Shown piece by piece: positions 1-8,116 of a stretch of DNA of 64,000 bases (positions are counted from its first letter, which is position 1; every line of letters starts with the position of its first letter). The notes beneath the pieces are model-generated. The model made no database searches. It worked only from the letters and a program-made list of their open reading frames with translations, and was not told where the DNA came from. Source of the DNA: Lachnospiraceae bacterium. GTDB taxonomy: Bacteria > Bacillota > Clostridia > Lachnospirales > Lachnospiraceae. A program made the translations under genes and the position numbers. The DNA lies in NCBI GenBank assembly GCA_022800815.1, contig JAAWRC010000009.1, forward strand, positions 32,635 to 96,634, given 5' to 3'.

Positions 1-284
1 CCATCAATCTGATCCGGGCCTCCATCGAGACGGAGCTGGCCCCCATCGTGGGGGACGAGAAGCAGGCGGAGGACCTGATCACCTACATCCGGGAGAACAG
101 CCGGGAGAACGAGGACGGTGTCTGGAATACCAGCATTTTCGGGAAATCCATCGAGCAGATCGTCACCGACGGCATCCAGGCCAAGGTGGCTCAGATGACG
201 GACTCCTGCCAGATGAAGCTCCAGGACACCTTGCAGAAGATCATCAACGATTCCAACGGGGGGATGATCTGCATTATCATTTGA
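1..284 (+). CDS. spoIVA: Stage IV sporulation protein A, C-terminal fragment (5' partial)
   Basis: This is the last ~94 residues of an open frame entering from the left edge (first full codon at base 3). The tail carries an IFGKS block, then LQDTLQKIIND and the terminal GGMICIII. These closely match the conserved C-terminus of SpoIVA as I remember it from Bacillus. SpoIVA is the ATPase that polymerises on the outer forespore membrane and anchors the spore coat basement layer. Its presence implies a spore former. A strong hairpin follows 45 bp downstream, so this is the 3' end of its transcript. The ATPase domain lies outside the window. Identification rests on the C-terminal block only. Confidence 0.85.
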   Translation, partial: INLIRASIETELAPIVGDEKQAEDLITYIRENSRENEDGVWNTSIFGKSIEQIVTDGIQAKVAQMTDSCQMKLQDTLQKIINDSNGGMICIII

Positions 285-328
285 CACGTGGATACTCAAA
301 AATCCGGCATCTCCCGGGAGGGAGCCAT

Positions 329-382
329 GCCCTGAACGTTTTTTCCTGCTTCCGCACTGCCGGAAAATCGTTCAGGGCCTTT
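329..382 (+). terminator. Terminator hairpin after spoIVA
   Basis: A perfect 10-bp stem (329-338 with 369-378) is extended inward by a TTTTCC/GGAAAA pairing and followed by a short T-run. It lies 45 bp after the spoIVA stop. Together with 441-606 it accounts for the 335-bp gene-free gap before the PAS regulator. Confidence 0.75.
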
Positions 383-440
383 TGCCGTACGGAAAACTTC
401 CTCCCTTATAGATACCTCCTGAGATGTCATGTGATCTGTC

Positions 441-454
441 CTTATCGTGATAAG
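441..454. promoter_or_regulatory. Palindromic operator-like site, copy 1
   Basis: CTTATC-GT-GATAAG is a perfect 6-bp inverted repeat with a 2-bp spacer, about 60 bp upstream of the -35 of the following promoter. The same core recurs at 594-605. Two copies flanking one promoter suggest binding sites for a dimeric regulator, most simply the PAS/HTH protein encoded just downstream. That assignment is inference. Confidence 0.55.
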
Positions 455-513
455 AATAATTTATCGGTTAGGAAGGGAAAAAACGCTGAAAAAAAGGAGT
501 TTTCGCCCTTCTC

Positions 514-540
514 TTGACTTTTTTGAGAAAAACGTATAAT
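514..540 (+). promoter_or_regulatory. Promoter of the PAS/HTH regulator
   Basis: TTGACT (514-519) and a consensus TATAAT (535-540) are separated by 15 bp, shorter than the optimal 17. The near-consensus -10 and AT-rich surroundings support a sigma-A type promoter. The short spacer may mean it needs an activator. Confidence 0.55.
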
Positions 541-593
541 ATGCAAGAAAAAATCTTTTTATGCAATCCATCCCCCGAAAGGATCTGGAATTA

Positions 594-606
594 TTATCGT
601 GATAAG
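594..606. promoter_or_regulatory. Palindromic operator-like site, copy 2
   Basis: TTATC-GT-GATAA(G) repeats the core found at 442-454. It lies in the predicted 5' leader, immediately before the Shine-Dalgarno sequence of the regulator gene. A protein bound here would sit between promoter and start codon and could act as a roadblock repressor. Confidence 0.55.
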
Positions 607-620
607 AAAAGGAGAGAGGC

Positions 621-1310
621 ATGAGAAAAACTGACGAGGGCGCACCTGCGGGCAAAGAGGTGGGCACGGATAGAAACGGTGAGCTGGACAGGTACGTGAA
701 GCTGGTACCCTTTTTGGGTGAAACCATGGGAGAGTGTTTTGGGGTCATCCTTTACGACATGGCGGCCCCGGCCTGCCCAGCCCTGGCCTCGGCAAACAGC
801 ACCGAGGAGGATCGGGAAAAGCTGCGCTCCCTCCTCCCCCAGGCGGCCGCAAGCCAGAAGGCCCGTTCCAGGGGATATCTGGCCAACTATCCTTTCAGCG
901 TCGAGTTCGGAAAAATTCTCCGGGTCTCCATGTATTTCATCTCAGGTGCGGACGGCGGACTCTTGGGGGCCCTCTGCGTCTGCATGCGCTGCGAGCTGTT
1001 TTTCCAGATGGATTCCTTTGTGAAGGGAATGCTCCAATTCAATATGGATGATATGGATTTGGAGACGCCGGAGGAAAATCAGGCCGACGTTTCCAGGGAA
1101 GTCTCGCTGGATACCATTGCGGAGGTGGTCCGGGAGTTCGGCGTGGAGCCCGGGCGGGCTACCCAGAGAGAGCGCATGGAGATTCTTTTCAAACTGTATG
1201 GCATGGGCGTCTACAACCTGAAGGGGGCGGTGGCCAGGACGGCCGACGAGCTGCAGATTTCGGAGCAGAGCGTTTATCGCTACCTGTCGAAAGTCAAAAA
1301 AAGCCGGTGA
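621..1310 (+). CDS. YheO/DauR-like PAS-HTH transcriptional regulator
   Basis: A 229-aa protein with an N-terminal PAS-like sensor domain (about residues 25-145, YheO type) and a C-terminal helix-turn-helix (about 165-228). The HTH shows the SLDTIAEVV..FG start and the RYLSKVKK end typical of the HTH_22 domain of YheO/DauR proteins. Such proteins are small-molecule-responsive transcription factors, but the ligand here is unknown. The start at 621 follows AAAAGGAGAGAGGC. It sits between spoIVA (terminated) and a MutS-like gene 60 bp downstream. Two copies of a TTATCGTGATAA palindrome bracket its promoter, which suggests autoregulation. Confidence 0.8.
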   Translation: MRKTDEGAPAGKEVGTDRNGELDRYVKLVPFLGETMGECFGVILYDMAAPACPALASANSTEEDREKLRSLLPQAAASQKARSRGYLANYPFSVEFGKILRVSMYFISGADGGLLGALCVCMRCELFFQMDSFVKGMLQFNMDDMDLETPEENQADVSREVSLDTIAEVVREFGVEPGRATQRERMEILFKLYGMGVYNLKGAVARTADELQISEQSVYRYLSKVKKSR

Positions 1311-1372
1311 GAGTTGTTGACGGCCCCTTTTTGTGGTATCATGGGGAGAAAGCGGGAAGGAGGCGGCGGAAC

Positions 1373-3064
1373 TTGGACGGGCAGACGATGACCTATGTGG
1401 GGTTTTTCCTGGCAGTATGCGTATTTCTTTTCATCCAGTCGGTTCTTGCGGGAAGGCGGCAGAGGGAACGGCTTAAGCTGCGGGTACGGGAACAGTGGGG
1501 GAGGATCCCCCGACGGGAATATTCCCTGGAGGAGTTCGAGAAGATCTCCCACTATTATGAACGGAGGAAGGGCGGACGTTTTTTTGTCGATGACATCACT
1601 TGGAACGACCTGGGGATGGACGAGATTTTTCTGCTCCTCAACACGGCGGATTCCGCGGTGGGGGAGGAATACCTGTACTGGGCGCTGCGCACGCCGGAAT
1701 TTGACGAGGAAGTCCTCAGGGAGCGTTCTGCCCTTGCGGATTTTTTCCGGGAGCGCGCGGAGCTTCGGGAGGAATTCAAGGTCTGTTTCGGAAAGATGGG
1801 GCGGAGAAGGCGGGTGGCTCTCTCCGACTATGTCGGGAAGCTCTCCTTCCTCCCTTCCTTTCCCGCAGGGCCCCATGCGGCGGCCCTGGGACTCCTGGCG
1901 GCGGCCCTGGGCGTTTTTTTCCTAAAACCGTCCTACGGGATAGCGGTTCTGGTCGGGGTGATTATCCTGAACCTGATTACCTATTATAAAAGCAAGGGCG
2001 ACATGGCCATGTATTTCGCCTGCATGTCCCAGGTGGCCGACCTGGTGGAATACGGCGGACAGCTCGCCCGTATTTCCGGGGACGAGCCCATTCTCGCCCC
2101 TTACAAAGAGCTTCTCACCGAGGACTGCGAAAGCCTGAGGGCGATCCGCAGGCACGCCTGGATCCTGGTGGACAAGAGCGACGTGGGAGGGAACCTGGTC
2201 AAGGTGGTCCTGGATTACCTCTGCATGATGACCCACCTGGATCTGCTTTTGTTCCGGCGGATGGCGGAAACCATCCGACACCAGGGACAGGTTTTGGAAC
2301 GGCTCATGGAAACCATGGGACGGCTGGAGCTCGCCCTCTGCATCGGCTCCTTTCGGGACCTTCCGGAAGAGCACTGTCTTCCCGTGTTCCACGAAACGCC
2401 AAAGAAAACCCTGTCCTGCGAGGCCATTTACCATCCGCTGGTGGAACATGCGGTGGCCAACTCCATCCGAACGGGAAGTTCCGTGCTGATTACCGGCTCC
2501 AACGCTTCTGGAAAATCCACCTTCCTAAAGACCGTCGGCGTCGGTGCCATCCTGGCCCAAACCATCTACACGGTGCCTGCGGCTTCCTATGAGGCGGACT
2601 TTTTCCGGATCTATTCCTCCATGGCCTTGAGCGACAGTCTGGAGACGAAGGAGAGTTATTACATGGTAGAGATCAAGTCCTTAAAGCGGATCCTGGACGC
2701 CATTTCCGGGGAAACGCCGGTGCTCTGCTTTGTGGACGAGGTCCTTCGGGGGACAAACACCGTGGAGCGGATTTCCGCTTCCTCAAAGATATTGGAAAGC
2801 ATGGCCGGGAAGAACGTGCTCTGTTTTGCCGCCACCCACGACATTGAGCTGACCTCCCTTCTGGAAGGGCTTTATTCCAACTATCATTTCGAGGAACAGG
2901 TAGAGGAGGGGGACGTCTCCTTTTCCTACCGGCTGGAGGAGGGACGGGCGAGAAGCCGGAACGCCATCCGGCTGCTTGGCATCATGGGTTATGACGGGAG
3001 AATCATCCGGGCCGCCGAGGAGATGGCGGAGCGGTTCGCCCGGACCGGGGAGTGGAGACTTTAG
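1373..3064 (+). CDS. Membrane-anchored MutS-family ATPase
   Basis: A protein of about 563 aa with the MutS-type ABC ATPase at its C-terminus: Walker A GSNASGKST (375-383), Walker B LCFVDEVLRGTN (about 451-462) and the ATHD histidine motif (487-490). It lacks the mismatch-recognition domain of true MutS. It carries hydrophobic segments near residues 6-25, 167-184 and 188-205, so it is probably membrane bound. I chose the TTG at 1373 because AAGGAGG lies 9 bp upstream. An in-frame ATG at 1307 has no ribosome binding site and overlaps the previous stop. Relatives are annotated as MutS-related with unknown role. A mismatch-repair function should not be assumed; canonical mutS and mutL lie at 41-46 kb. 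Confidence 0.8.
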   Translation: MDGQTMTYVGFFLAVCVFLFIQSVLAGRRQRERLKLRVREQWGRIPRREYSLEEFEKISHYYERRKGGRFFVDDITWNDLGMDEIFLLLNTADSAVGEEYLYWALRTPEFDEEVLRERSALADFFRERAELREEFKVCFGKMGRRRRVALSDYVGKLSFLPSFPAGPHAAALGLLAAALGVFFLKPSYGIAVLVGVIILNLITYYKSKGDMAMYFACMSQVADLVEYGGQLARISGDEPILAPYKELLTEDCESLRAIRRHAWILVDKSDVGGNLVKVVLDYLCMMTHLDLLLFRRMAETIRHQGQVLERLMETMGRLELALCIGSFRDLPEEHCLPVFHETPKKTLSCEAIYHPLVEHAVANSIRTGSSVLITGSNASGKSTFLKTVGVGAILAQTIYTVPAASYEADFFRIYSSMALSDSLETKESYYMVEIKSLKRILDAISGETPVLCFVDEVLRGTNTVERISASSKILESMAGKNVLCFAATHDIELTSLLEGLYSNYHFEEQVEEGDVSFSYRLEEGRARSRNAIRLLGIMGYDGRIIRAAEEMAERFARTGEWRL

Positions 3065-3082
3065 AAGAAAGGGGGGTTTGAC

Positions 3083-3568
3083 ATGATGAAGGTAACCTTA
3101 TATGCGGACGGCTCCGCCAGGGGAAACCCGGACGGGCCGGGAGGCTACGGGGCGGTGCTCCAGTACGTGAACGGAAAGGGAGAACTCCATGAAAGGGAAC
3201 TTTCGGCGGGTTATAAAAAAACCACCAACAACCGCATGGAGCTCATGGGTGTCATTGCGGGACTGGAGGCATTGAACCGGCCCTGTCTGGTGGAGGTGGT
3301 CTCCGATTCCTCCTACGTGGTGAAGGCCTTCACGGAACGCTGGATCGACGGCTGGATCAAAAAGGGCTGGAGGAGGGGGAAGAACGAGCCGGTAAAAAAC
3401 GTGGACCTTTGGAAACGGCTCCTCAAGGCGAAGGAGCCCCACGAGGTGTCCTTCCGCTGGATCAAGGGCCATGCCGGCCACCCGGAGAACGAGCGGTGCG
3501 ATCGCCTGGCCACGGCTGCCGCCGACGGCGCGCCCGACACCCTCCTCACGGACGACGGCACGCCTTGA
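3083..3568 (+). CDS. rnhA: Ribonuclease HI
   Basis: A 161-aa enzyme that degrades the RNA strand of RNA:DNA hybrids (R-loops, primers). The catalytic acidic residues are all present: D9 in YADGS, E53 in NNRMEL, D75 in VSDSSYV and D140 in ENERCD. The KGHAGHPENERCD block is near identical to the E. coli enzyme, and the length is typical of type HI. It follows the MutS-like gene by 18 bp with AAGAAAGGGGGG upstream, so the two are probably cotranscribed. A very long inverted repeat begins 2 bp after the stop. Confidence 0.95.
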   Translation: MMKVTLYADGSARGNPDGPGGYGAVLQYVNGKGELHERELSAGYKKTTNNRMELMGVIAGLEALNRPCLVEVVSDSSYVVKAFTERWIDGWIKKGWRRGKNEPVKNVDLWKRLLKAKEPHEVSFRWIKGHAGHPENERCDRLATAAADGAPDTLLTDDGTP

Positions 3569-3570
3569 TT

Positions 3571-3746
3571 CCCGGAGGCCGGCGGCCCTCCCTCACGGAC
3601 GATAGGAAGGTTTGGCTGATTTTCCGAGCATAGCGCAGACGATTTCAGCCGACCCGGGTTGATGGAGGTGAAATCGCCTGCAATAGGCGGCGCAGGAAAA
3701 TCAGCCAAACCGACGTGTCCGGGAGGGAGGGCCGCCGGCCTCTGGG
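3571..3746. repeat. Long intergenic hairpin, family element A
   Basis: A 55-nt arm (3571-3625) pairs with a 52-nt arm (3695-3746), with only a few mismatches and a small bulge. The intervening 69 nt fold again (CGATTTCA 3640-3647 with TGAAATCG 3669-3676). The arms are GC-rich outside and AT-richer inside. The turn reads TTTTCC-GAGCATAGCGCA and later GGAAAA, the same tip motif as the elements at 12870 and 43160. It is far larger than a normal terminator. It fills the gap between rnhA and the response regulator. Confidence 0.7.
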
Positions 3747-3840
3747 ATACAATTTTAATATTTTCAAATTTTTCCAGAAAGTTTACAACTTGTATACATC
3801 TCTGTGTTAGAATAGACCTGACGAGAGGGGATGACACAGG

Positions 3841-4494
3841 ATGAAAAGGATTTTAATCGTGGAAGACGAGGAGGCCATCGGGATCCTGATGTGCCGCACG
3901 CTTCTGTCCGAGGGTTACCAGTGCGACTGGGTACGGACGGGGACGGAGGGGGCGGAACAGATCGAGAGGGCCTCTTATTCTTTGATCTTATTGGATATCA
4001 TGCTGCCGGGACTGAATGGATACGAGCTTTTGGAGTATATCCGCCCCTTTGGAATCCCGGTCATTTTCGTGACGGCCAAGGGGCGGGTGTCGGAGCGGGT
4101 CCACGGACTTAAGCTGGGGGCGGACGACTACATTGCCAAGCCCTTCCAGGTGAGCGAGCTTTCCGCCAGGGTGGAGGCGGTCTTAAGGCGGAGCGGGAGC
4201 CACAGGCGGACCGTGACCATCGACGACGTCACCGTGGATTTTGAGGGCCGGGCCGTGACGAAGGGGAACGTGCCGGTGACGCTGACGGCCAAGGAATACG
4301 GCCTCCTGGCGGAACTGGTCCTCCACAGGAACGTGGCCCTTTCCAGGGAGCAGCTTTATGAGACGGTCTGGAACGAGCTCTATACGGGGGAGACCAGGAC
4401 CTTGGATTGCCATATCCAGAGACTCAGAAAAAAACTTCACTGGGAGGACAAGATCCGGACGGTGTTTCGGGTGGGCTACCGGCTGGAAATCTAG
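3841..4494 (+). CDS. OmpR/PhoB-family response regulator
   Basis: A 217-aa two-component response regulator. The receiver domain (1-115) has the acidic pocket EDEE (8-11), phospho-acceptor D52 in LLDIMLPG, T78 and K100 in IAKPF. The C-terminal winged helix (about 125-217) has the RTLDCHIQRLRKKL recognition helix and the final FRVGYRLEI strand. It pairs with the histidine kinase starting 56 bp downstream and a third, unrecognised gene. The signal sensed cannot be read from the sequence. The ribosome binding site is weak (GAGGGGATGACACAGG). Confidence 0.93.
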   Translation: MKRILIVEDEEAIGILMCRTLLSEGYQCDWVRTGTEGAEQIERASYSLILLDIMLPGLNGYELLEYIRPFGIPVIFVTAKGRVSERVHGLKLGADDYIAKPFQVSELSARVEAVLRRSGSHRRTVTIDDVTVDFEGRAVTKGNVPVTLTAKEYGLLAELVLHRNVALSREQLYETVWNELYTGETRTLDCHIQRLRKKLHWEDKIRTVFRVGYRLEI

Positions 4495-4550
4495 CGTGCT
4501 GACAGGGCGCTCCCGGTGGCCTGGTATATTGTGGTCTGGAGGTCGGTTTC

Positions 4551-5957
4551 ATGCGTCTGTTTGTGAAAATCTTCCTTTCTTTTATGCTGGTGCTGATCCT
4601 GGCCCTCTGCAGCGTGGAGTACTGCATGGTCTTTGCAAGCTTCGAGCAGGCCCTGGAGCAGGAGGTGAGCCATGAGCTGGAGCAGTTCCGGTTCATCCGC
4701 ATGGTGATCTACATGGGCGGTACCCGGACCGGGGAACGGCAGCTTGGAGAGCGGAGCATGCTCCTTTTGGCGGCGGACGGAACCGTCCTTTATCCCGGCT
4801 TTTCGGAGGCACTCTCGGATGCCTCCAAGGGGATGGAGCAGTCCGGCAAGATCACCTATGTCGTCCGGGAGACGGAGGGGCGTCATATGCTTTTCGTGGC
4901 GGGGGAACTCCCCTCGGAGAACACCATGCAGGTATTGAAGACGGCAACGGACATTTCCCACATATACAGAGAAAGGGCGCTTCTGGAAAAGCGGTACGGC
5001 TATTATATTTATGCGGCCATGCTCGTCTGCGGCCTTCTGGCTGCAGGGATCTCATATGTGCTGGTAAAGCCCTTAAAAAGGCTCCAACGCTCGGCGGACA
5101 GGATCGCCATGGGAGAATACGCCGGCCGGGTGAGAGAAAACGGCAGGGATGAGATTGGAGAGCTGGCCAGGTCCTTCAATCAGATGGCCGAGGCCGTGGA
5201 GCAGAAGGTGGAAGAGTTAAAGCTGGAGGCCGTGAGGAAGGAGCAGTTCATGGGAGATTTCTCCCACGAGATCAAAACCCCCATGACGGCCATCATAGGA
5301 TATGCGGACACCCTCTACCAGAAGGAGCTTTCCAAAAAGGAGACGAAGGAGGCCGCCGCCTATATTTTAAACGAGGGGATGCGCCTGGAATCCCTGGCGA
5401 AAAAGATGATGCGCTTCATTGCGCTGGACCAGGAGGATTTTTGCTTCGAGGAGATCCCGGCGGAGGAATTTTTCGAGGATGTCCGGGAAACCATGGAGCC
5501 CTTTTTTTCGGACGGGGAACGAACGCTTCGGATCTCCTTCCGGGAGGGCTGCCTGAATGCGGAATGGGACCTGATGAAGACCCTCGTGATCAACCTGATC
5601 GACAATGCGAAAAAGGCCGGAAGCCGCCGGATCTTCCTTCGGGGGGAGCCGGAGGAGGGAGGCTACCGGATCACCATCAGCGACAATGGAAGAGGAATCC
5701 CGGCGGAAAGCCTTCCCCGTATCCAGGATGCCTTTTACATGGTGGACAAATCCCGGAGCAGGAAGCAGAACGGGGCCGGGCTGGGACTGGCCCTCTGCAA
5801 AAAGATCGCAGCCCTCCACGGGACATTTTTAAATTTTTACAGCAGAGAGGGAAAGGGGACCACGGTGACACTGTGGGTTCCGGGAAGGGGGGAACGCCAT
5901 GCCGGGGAAGAACCAAAAACAGGACATGCAGGAGAAGAAGTCGAAAGAGAAGCTTAA
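4551..5957 (+). CDS. Sensor histidine kinase
   Basis: A 468-aa membrane sensor kinase. TM1 is at about 5-27, an extracytoplasmic sensor at about 28-148, TM2 at 150-172 and a HAMP linker at about 172-225. The HisKA H-box FSHEIKTP carries H239 as phospho-acceptor. The ATPase domain shows the N-box NLIDNAKKA (348-356), G1 DNGRG (378-382) and G2 GAGLGL (408-413). The ~60-residue tail after the ATPase domain is charged and overlaps the next gene by 59 bp, which implies translational coupling. Its partner is the adjacent OmpR-type regulator. Confidence 0.93.
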   Translation: MRLFVKIFLSFMLVLILALCSVEYCMVFASFEQALEQEVSHELEQFRFIRMVIYMGGTRTGERQLGERSMLLLAADGTVLYPGFSEALSDASKGMEQSGKITYVVRETEGRHMLFVAGELPSENTMQVLKTATDISHIYRERALLEKRYGYYIYAAMLVCGLLAAGISYVLVKPLKRLQRSADRIAMGEYAGRVRENGRDEIGELARSFNQMAEAVEQKVEELKLEAVRKEQFMGDFSHEIKTPMTAIIGYADTLYQKELSKKETKEAAAYILNEGMRLESLAKKMMRFIALDQEDFCFEEIPAEEFFEDVRETMEPFFSDGERTLRISFREGCLNAEWDLMKTLVINLIDNAKKAGSRRIFLRGEPEEGGYRITISDNGRGIPAESLPRIQDAFYMVDKSRSRKQNGAGLGLALCKKIAALHGTFLNFYSREGKGTTVTLWVPGRGERHAGEEPKTGHAGEEVEREA

Positions 5958-6960
5958 TTACCTGTTTGCCGGGCTCGGCCTGCTCCTTGCGCTTCTCCTC
6001 ATCAGCAGCTTCGGCATGTGGCTGGTTCAGGAATTTTTAGACCATTTTGACGGCAGGAAATACAGGGAGGCCGCCGCAGTCGCAGACGGCGCCTGGGATC
6101 AGTCCGCAACCGCAAAGCCGGAGACCCTTCTCCCCACCAATATGACTGTTGGAGGCGAAACGGAGACCGGGGAGGAGACCCTGAATGCGGTTCTTCTGGA
6201 CGGGAACCGACTAAACGACGCCAAACGGCTCCAGGTCCTGGCGGAATTATCGTTAAAGCCCTATGGAAAGGCTTATGGGAATTATCTGGAACGGGAGCCC
6301 CTGGAGGAGATCGAGATGACGGAGACGGAGGCCAGAGAGAGGGCCTTTCAATTTCTGGAGCTCATAAACGTCTCCATTCCCGCTTCCTACGTGCAGTACC
6401 GGGAGGAAGGAGTGAAAATGAATTTCCGGGCGGACCCCGCACATCCGTCCGTCTCCCTGTGGGTGGCGGACTTCACCACCCACGGCTGTGTCGTGCTCCT
6501 CTATCTGGACGCAAGGACGGGCCTTCCCGTCCGGTTCCGCGCCGCTTACGATCCTTTTGCGTGGGCGGACGCTTCCGGCTCGGTCTGCGAAAATGCAGCC
6601 GCTCTGGATATACTGGCCAGCGGCAGGAGTGCATATACGGACAATCCGGTGTTCGTGGAGAGCCTTCTCTCTTATCTGGCGGAGAATCTGACGACGAATT
6701 TTTATACCAATCCGATCGTGGAGAACGTCTATCCGGAAGGGAGTGATGACGGGGCAGTCCGATTCCTGCCGGTATCCCAGTGGATGACCGACGATTACCG
6801 GTACGTGCTGACCTGGGCCTTCCAAAACAATGCGGTGGCAGGAGGATGCCAGTCAAAATTCGATCTGGTCCTTTCTCCTATGGAGGCCCAGGAGACAGTG
6901 CGGAATATCTTTTCCGATGAATACGGATATTGGATACAGATGAGTAACGCAGACGGATAG
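5899..6960 (+). CDS. Unrecognised membrane-anchored protein of the two-component operon
   Basis: A 353-aa protein I do not recognise. A charged N-terminus (lysine/glutamate rich, 1-19) is followed by one strong hydrophobic helix at about 21-45. The remaining ~300 residues look soluble and probably lie outside the membrane. There is no lipobox and no obvious catalytic motif. Translation starts at the ATG behind GGGAAGGGGGGAACGCC, inside the histidine kinase gene, so its synthesis is coupled to the kinase. By analogy with YycH/YycI-type accessories it could modulate the kinase. That is inference from position and topology only. Confidence 0.65.
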   Translation: MPGKNQKQDMQEKKSKEKLNYLFAGLGLLLALLLISSFGMWLVQEFLDHFDGRKYREAAAVADGAWDQSATAKPETLLPTNMTVGGETETGEETLNAVLLDGNRLNDAKRLQVLAELSLKPYGKAYGNYLEREPLEEIEMTETEARERAFQFLELINVSIPASYVQYREEGVKMNFRADPAHPSVSLWVADFTTHGCVVLLYLDARTGLPVRFRAAYDPFAWADASGSVCENAAALDILASGRSAYTDNPVFVESLLSYLAENLTTNFYTNPIVENVYPEGSDDGAVRFLPVSQWMTDDYRYVLTWAFQNNAVAGGCQSKFDLVLSPMEAQETVRNIFSDEYGYWIQMSNADG

Positions 6961-7030
6961 ACCCTTTCGGTTCGGCGGCGGAGACGTGAGTGCGGCGATT
7001 TGGACGCGATCGTTTGAGCCGAAAAAACAT

Positions 7031-7059
7031 TTGACAAGCCGGGAAATTTCTGCTATATT
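7031..7059 (+). promoter_or_regulatory. rplU operon promoter
   Basis: Consensus TTGACA (7031-7036), 17-bp spacer, TATATT (7054-7059). Transcription would begin near 7066, leaving a leader of about 85 nt before rplU. Confidence 0.8.
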
Positions 7060-7065
7060 TATACA

Positions 7066-7150
7066 GTATGCCGCACAGCGGGGTTGGAAAGCGCCGTCGG
7101 TTTGGACGGACACCGAAGCTGGCGAGTAATGATAAACAGGAGGTGCCCCC
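7066..7150 (+). promoter_or_regulatory. Probable L21 leader (autoregulatory 5' UTR of rplU)
   Basis: The leader between the promoter and rplU contains GCACAGCGGGGTTGG, a central CCGTC/GACGG hairpin, and the block GAAGCTGGCGAGTAATGAT just before AGGAGG. This arrangement resembles the Firmicutes L21 leader, in which ribosomal protein L21 is thought to bind its own mRNA. The assignment is from memory of the motif, not a covariance-model search. Confidence 0.55.
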
Positions 7151-7459
7151 ATGTACGCGATTATTGCGACAGGCGGAAAGCAGTACAAAGTTGCCGAGGG
7201 CGACGTCATCCGGGTGGAAAAACTCGGCGTTGCGGCCGGTGAGGCCTATACCTTTGATCAGGTTCTGGCCGTGGGCGGCGAAGAGCTGACCGTCGGATGC
7301 CCTACCGTGGCAGGTGCGAGTGTTTCTGCCACCGTGATGGAGGAAGGCAGAGGCAAAAAGGTTATCGTTTACAAGTATAAGAGGAAGACCGGCTATCACA
7401 AGAAAAACGGTCACAGACAGACTTATACCCAGGTTAAGATTGAAAAGATCAATGCGTAA
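7151..7459 (+). CDS. rplU: 50S ribosomal protein L21
   Basis: A 102-aa large-subunit protein that binds 23S rRNA. It begins [14 protein letters not shown] and ends in the basic block with [15 protein letters not shown] typical of L21, at usual length. It opens the rplU-prp-rpmA operon, with AGGAGG upstream of the ATG and a strong promoter plus structured leader before it. Confidence 0.97.
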   Translation: MYAIIATGGKQYKVAEGDVIRVEKLGVAAGEAYTFDQVLAVGGEELTVGCPTVAGASVSATVMEEGRGKKVIVYKYKRKTGYHKKNGHRQTYTQVKIEKINA

Positions 7460-7478
7460 CCGGTTTTTGTAAAAGACG

Positions 7479-7820
7479 ATGATTACGGTAACTGTATTTG
7501 TGGACTCGGAGGGAGAGCATCGGGGATTTCGGATATCCGGACATGCCGGCTATGCCGGGGCGGGCGAGGACATTGTCTGTGCAGCCGTATCCGCATTGGC
7601 GCAGAGCACGGTCAACGCCATCGAGGCGTTCACGGAAGACTCGTTTCTCTGTTCCGTGGAAGACGGATATTTGGAATGTTCCTTCTCCGGAAAAGTCAGC
7701 AAAGAAACAAAGCTGTTGCTGAACACCCTGCTTCTCGGATTGGAGGGGGTCAGGGACGGCGGTTGTCAGGAAGATCAAAACGGAGATCCGTTCATTCGGA
7801 TCGTGACTGAGGAGGTGTAA
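7479..7820 (+). CDS. prp: Prp cysteine protease that processes L27
   Basis: A 113-aa ribosomal-processing cysteine protease (YsxB family). The signature GHAGYAGAGEDIVCAAVSAL contains catalytic H22 and C34. In Firmicutes, Prp removes the N-terminal extension of L27 before ribosome assembly. The downstream rpmA product carries exactly such an extension. The gene lies between rplU and rpmA as in Bacillus and Staphylococcus, with rpmA starting 3 bp after its stop. No standard RBS precedes the ATG (the region reads GTAAAAGACG), so coupling to rplU is likely. Confidence 0.93.
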   Translation: MITVTVFVDSEGEHRGFRISGHAGYAGAGEDIVCAAVSALAQSTVNAIEAFTEDSFLCSVEDGYLECSFSGKVSKETKLLLNTLLLGLEGVRDGGCQEDQNGDPFIRIVTEEV

Positions 7821-7823
7821 GGC

Positions 7824-8114
7824 ATGTTGAAGATGAACCTTCAGTTATTTGCCCATAAAAAGGGAGTCGGCTCCACGAAGAACGGCAGAGATTCCGAGGC
7901 CAAGAGGCTGGGCGCCAAGAGAGCGGACGGACAGTTCGTGCTGGCCGGAAATATCCTTTACAGACAGCGCGGGACGAAAATCCATCCCGGCGTTAACGTG
8001 GGCCGCGGCGGCGACGACACATTGTTCGCATTGGTGGATGGTGTGGTACGTTTCGAGAGAAAAGGCAGGGACAAGAAGCAGGTTTCTGTATACCCGAAGG
8101 TAGTAAACGAATAA
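7824..8114 (+). CDS. rpmA: 50S ribosomal protein L27 with Prp-cleavable leader
   Basis: A 96-aa ribosomal protein located near the peptidyl-transferase centre. The N-terminus [14 protein letters not shown] has the Firmicutes extension cleaved by Prp after the LFA motif, exposing the functional tail. The core [17 protein letters not shown] is canonical. GAGGAGGTGTAAGGC forms the ribosome binding site across the prp stop. It is the last gene of its operon; a hairpin with a T-run lies 16 bp downstream. Confidence 0.97.
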   Translation: MLKMNLQLFAHKKGVGSTKNGRDSEAKRLGAKRADGQFVLAGNILYRQRGTKIHPGVNVGRGGDDTLFALVDGVVRFERKGRDKKQVSVYPKVVNE

Positions 8115-8116
8115 AC

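Noticed and set aside
281..748. Small open frames in the spoIVA-regulator gap
   Set aside because: They run through the terminator and promoter and have no RBS or domain.
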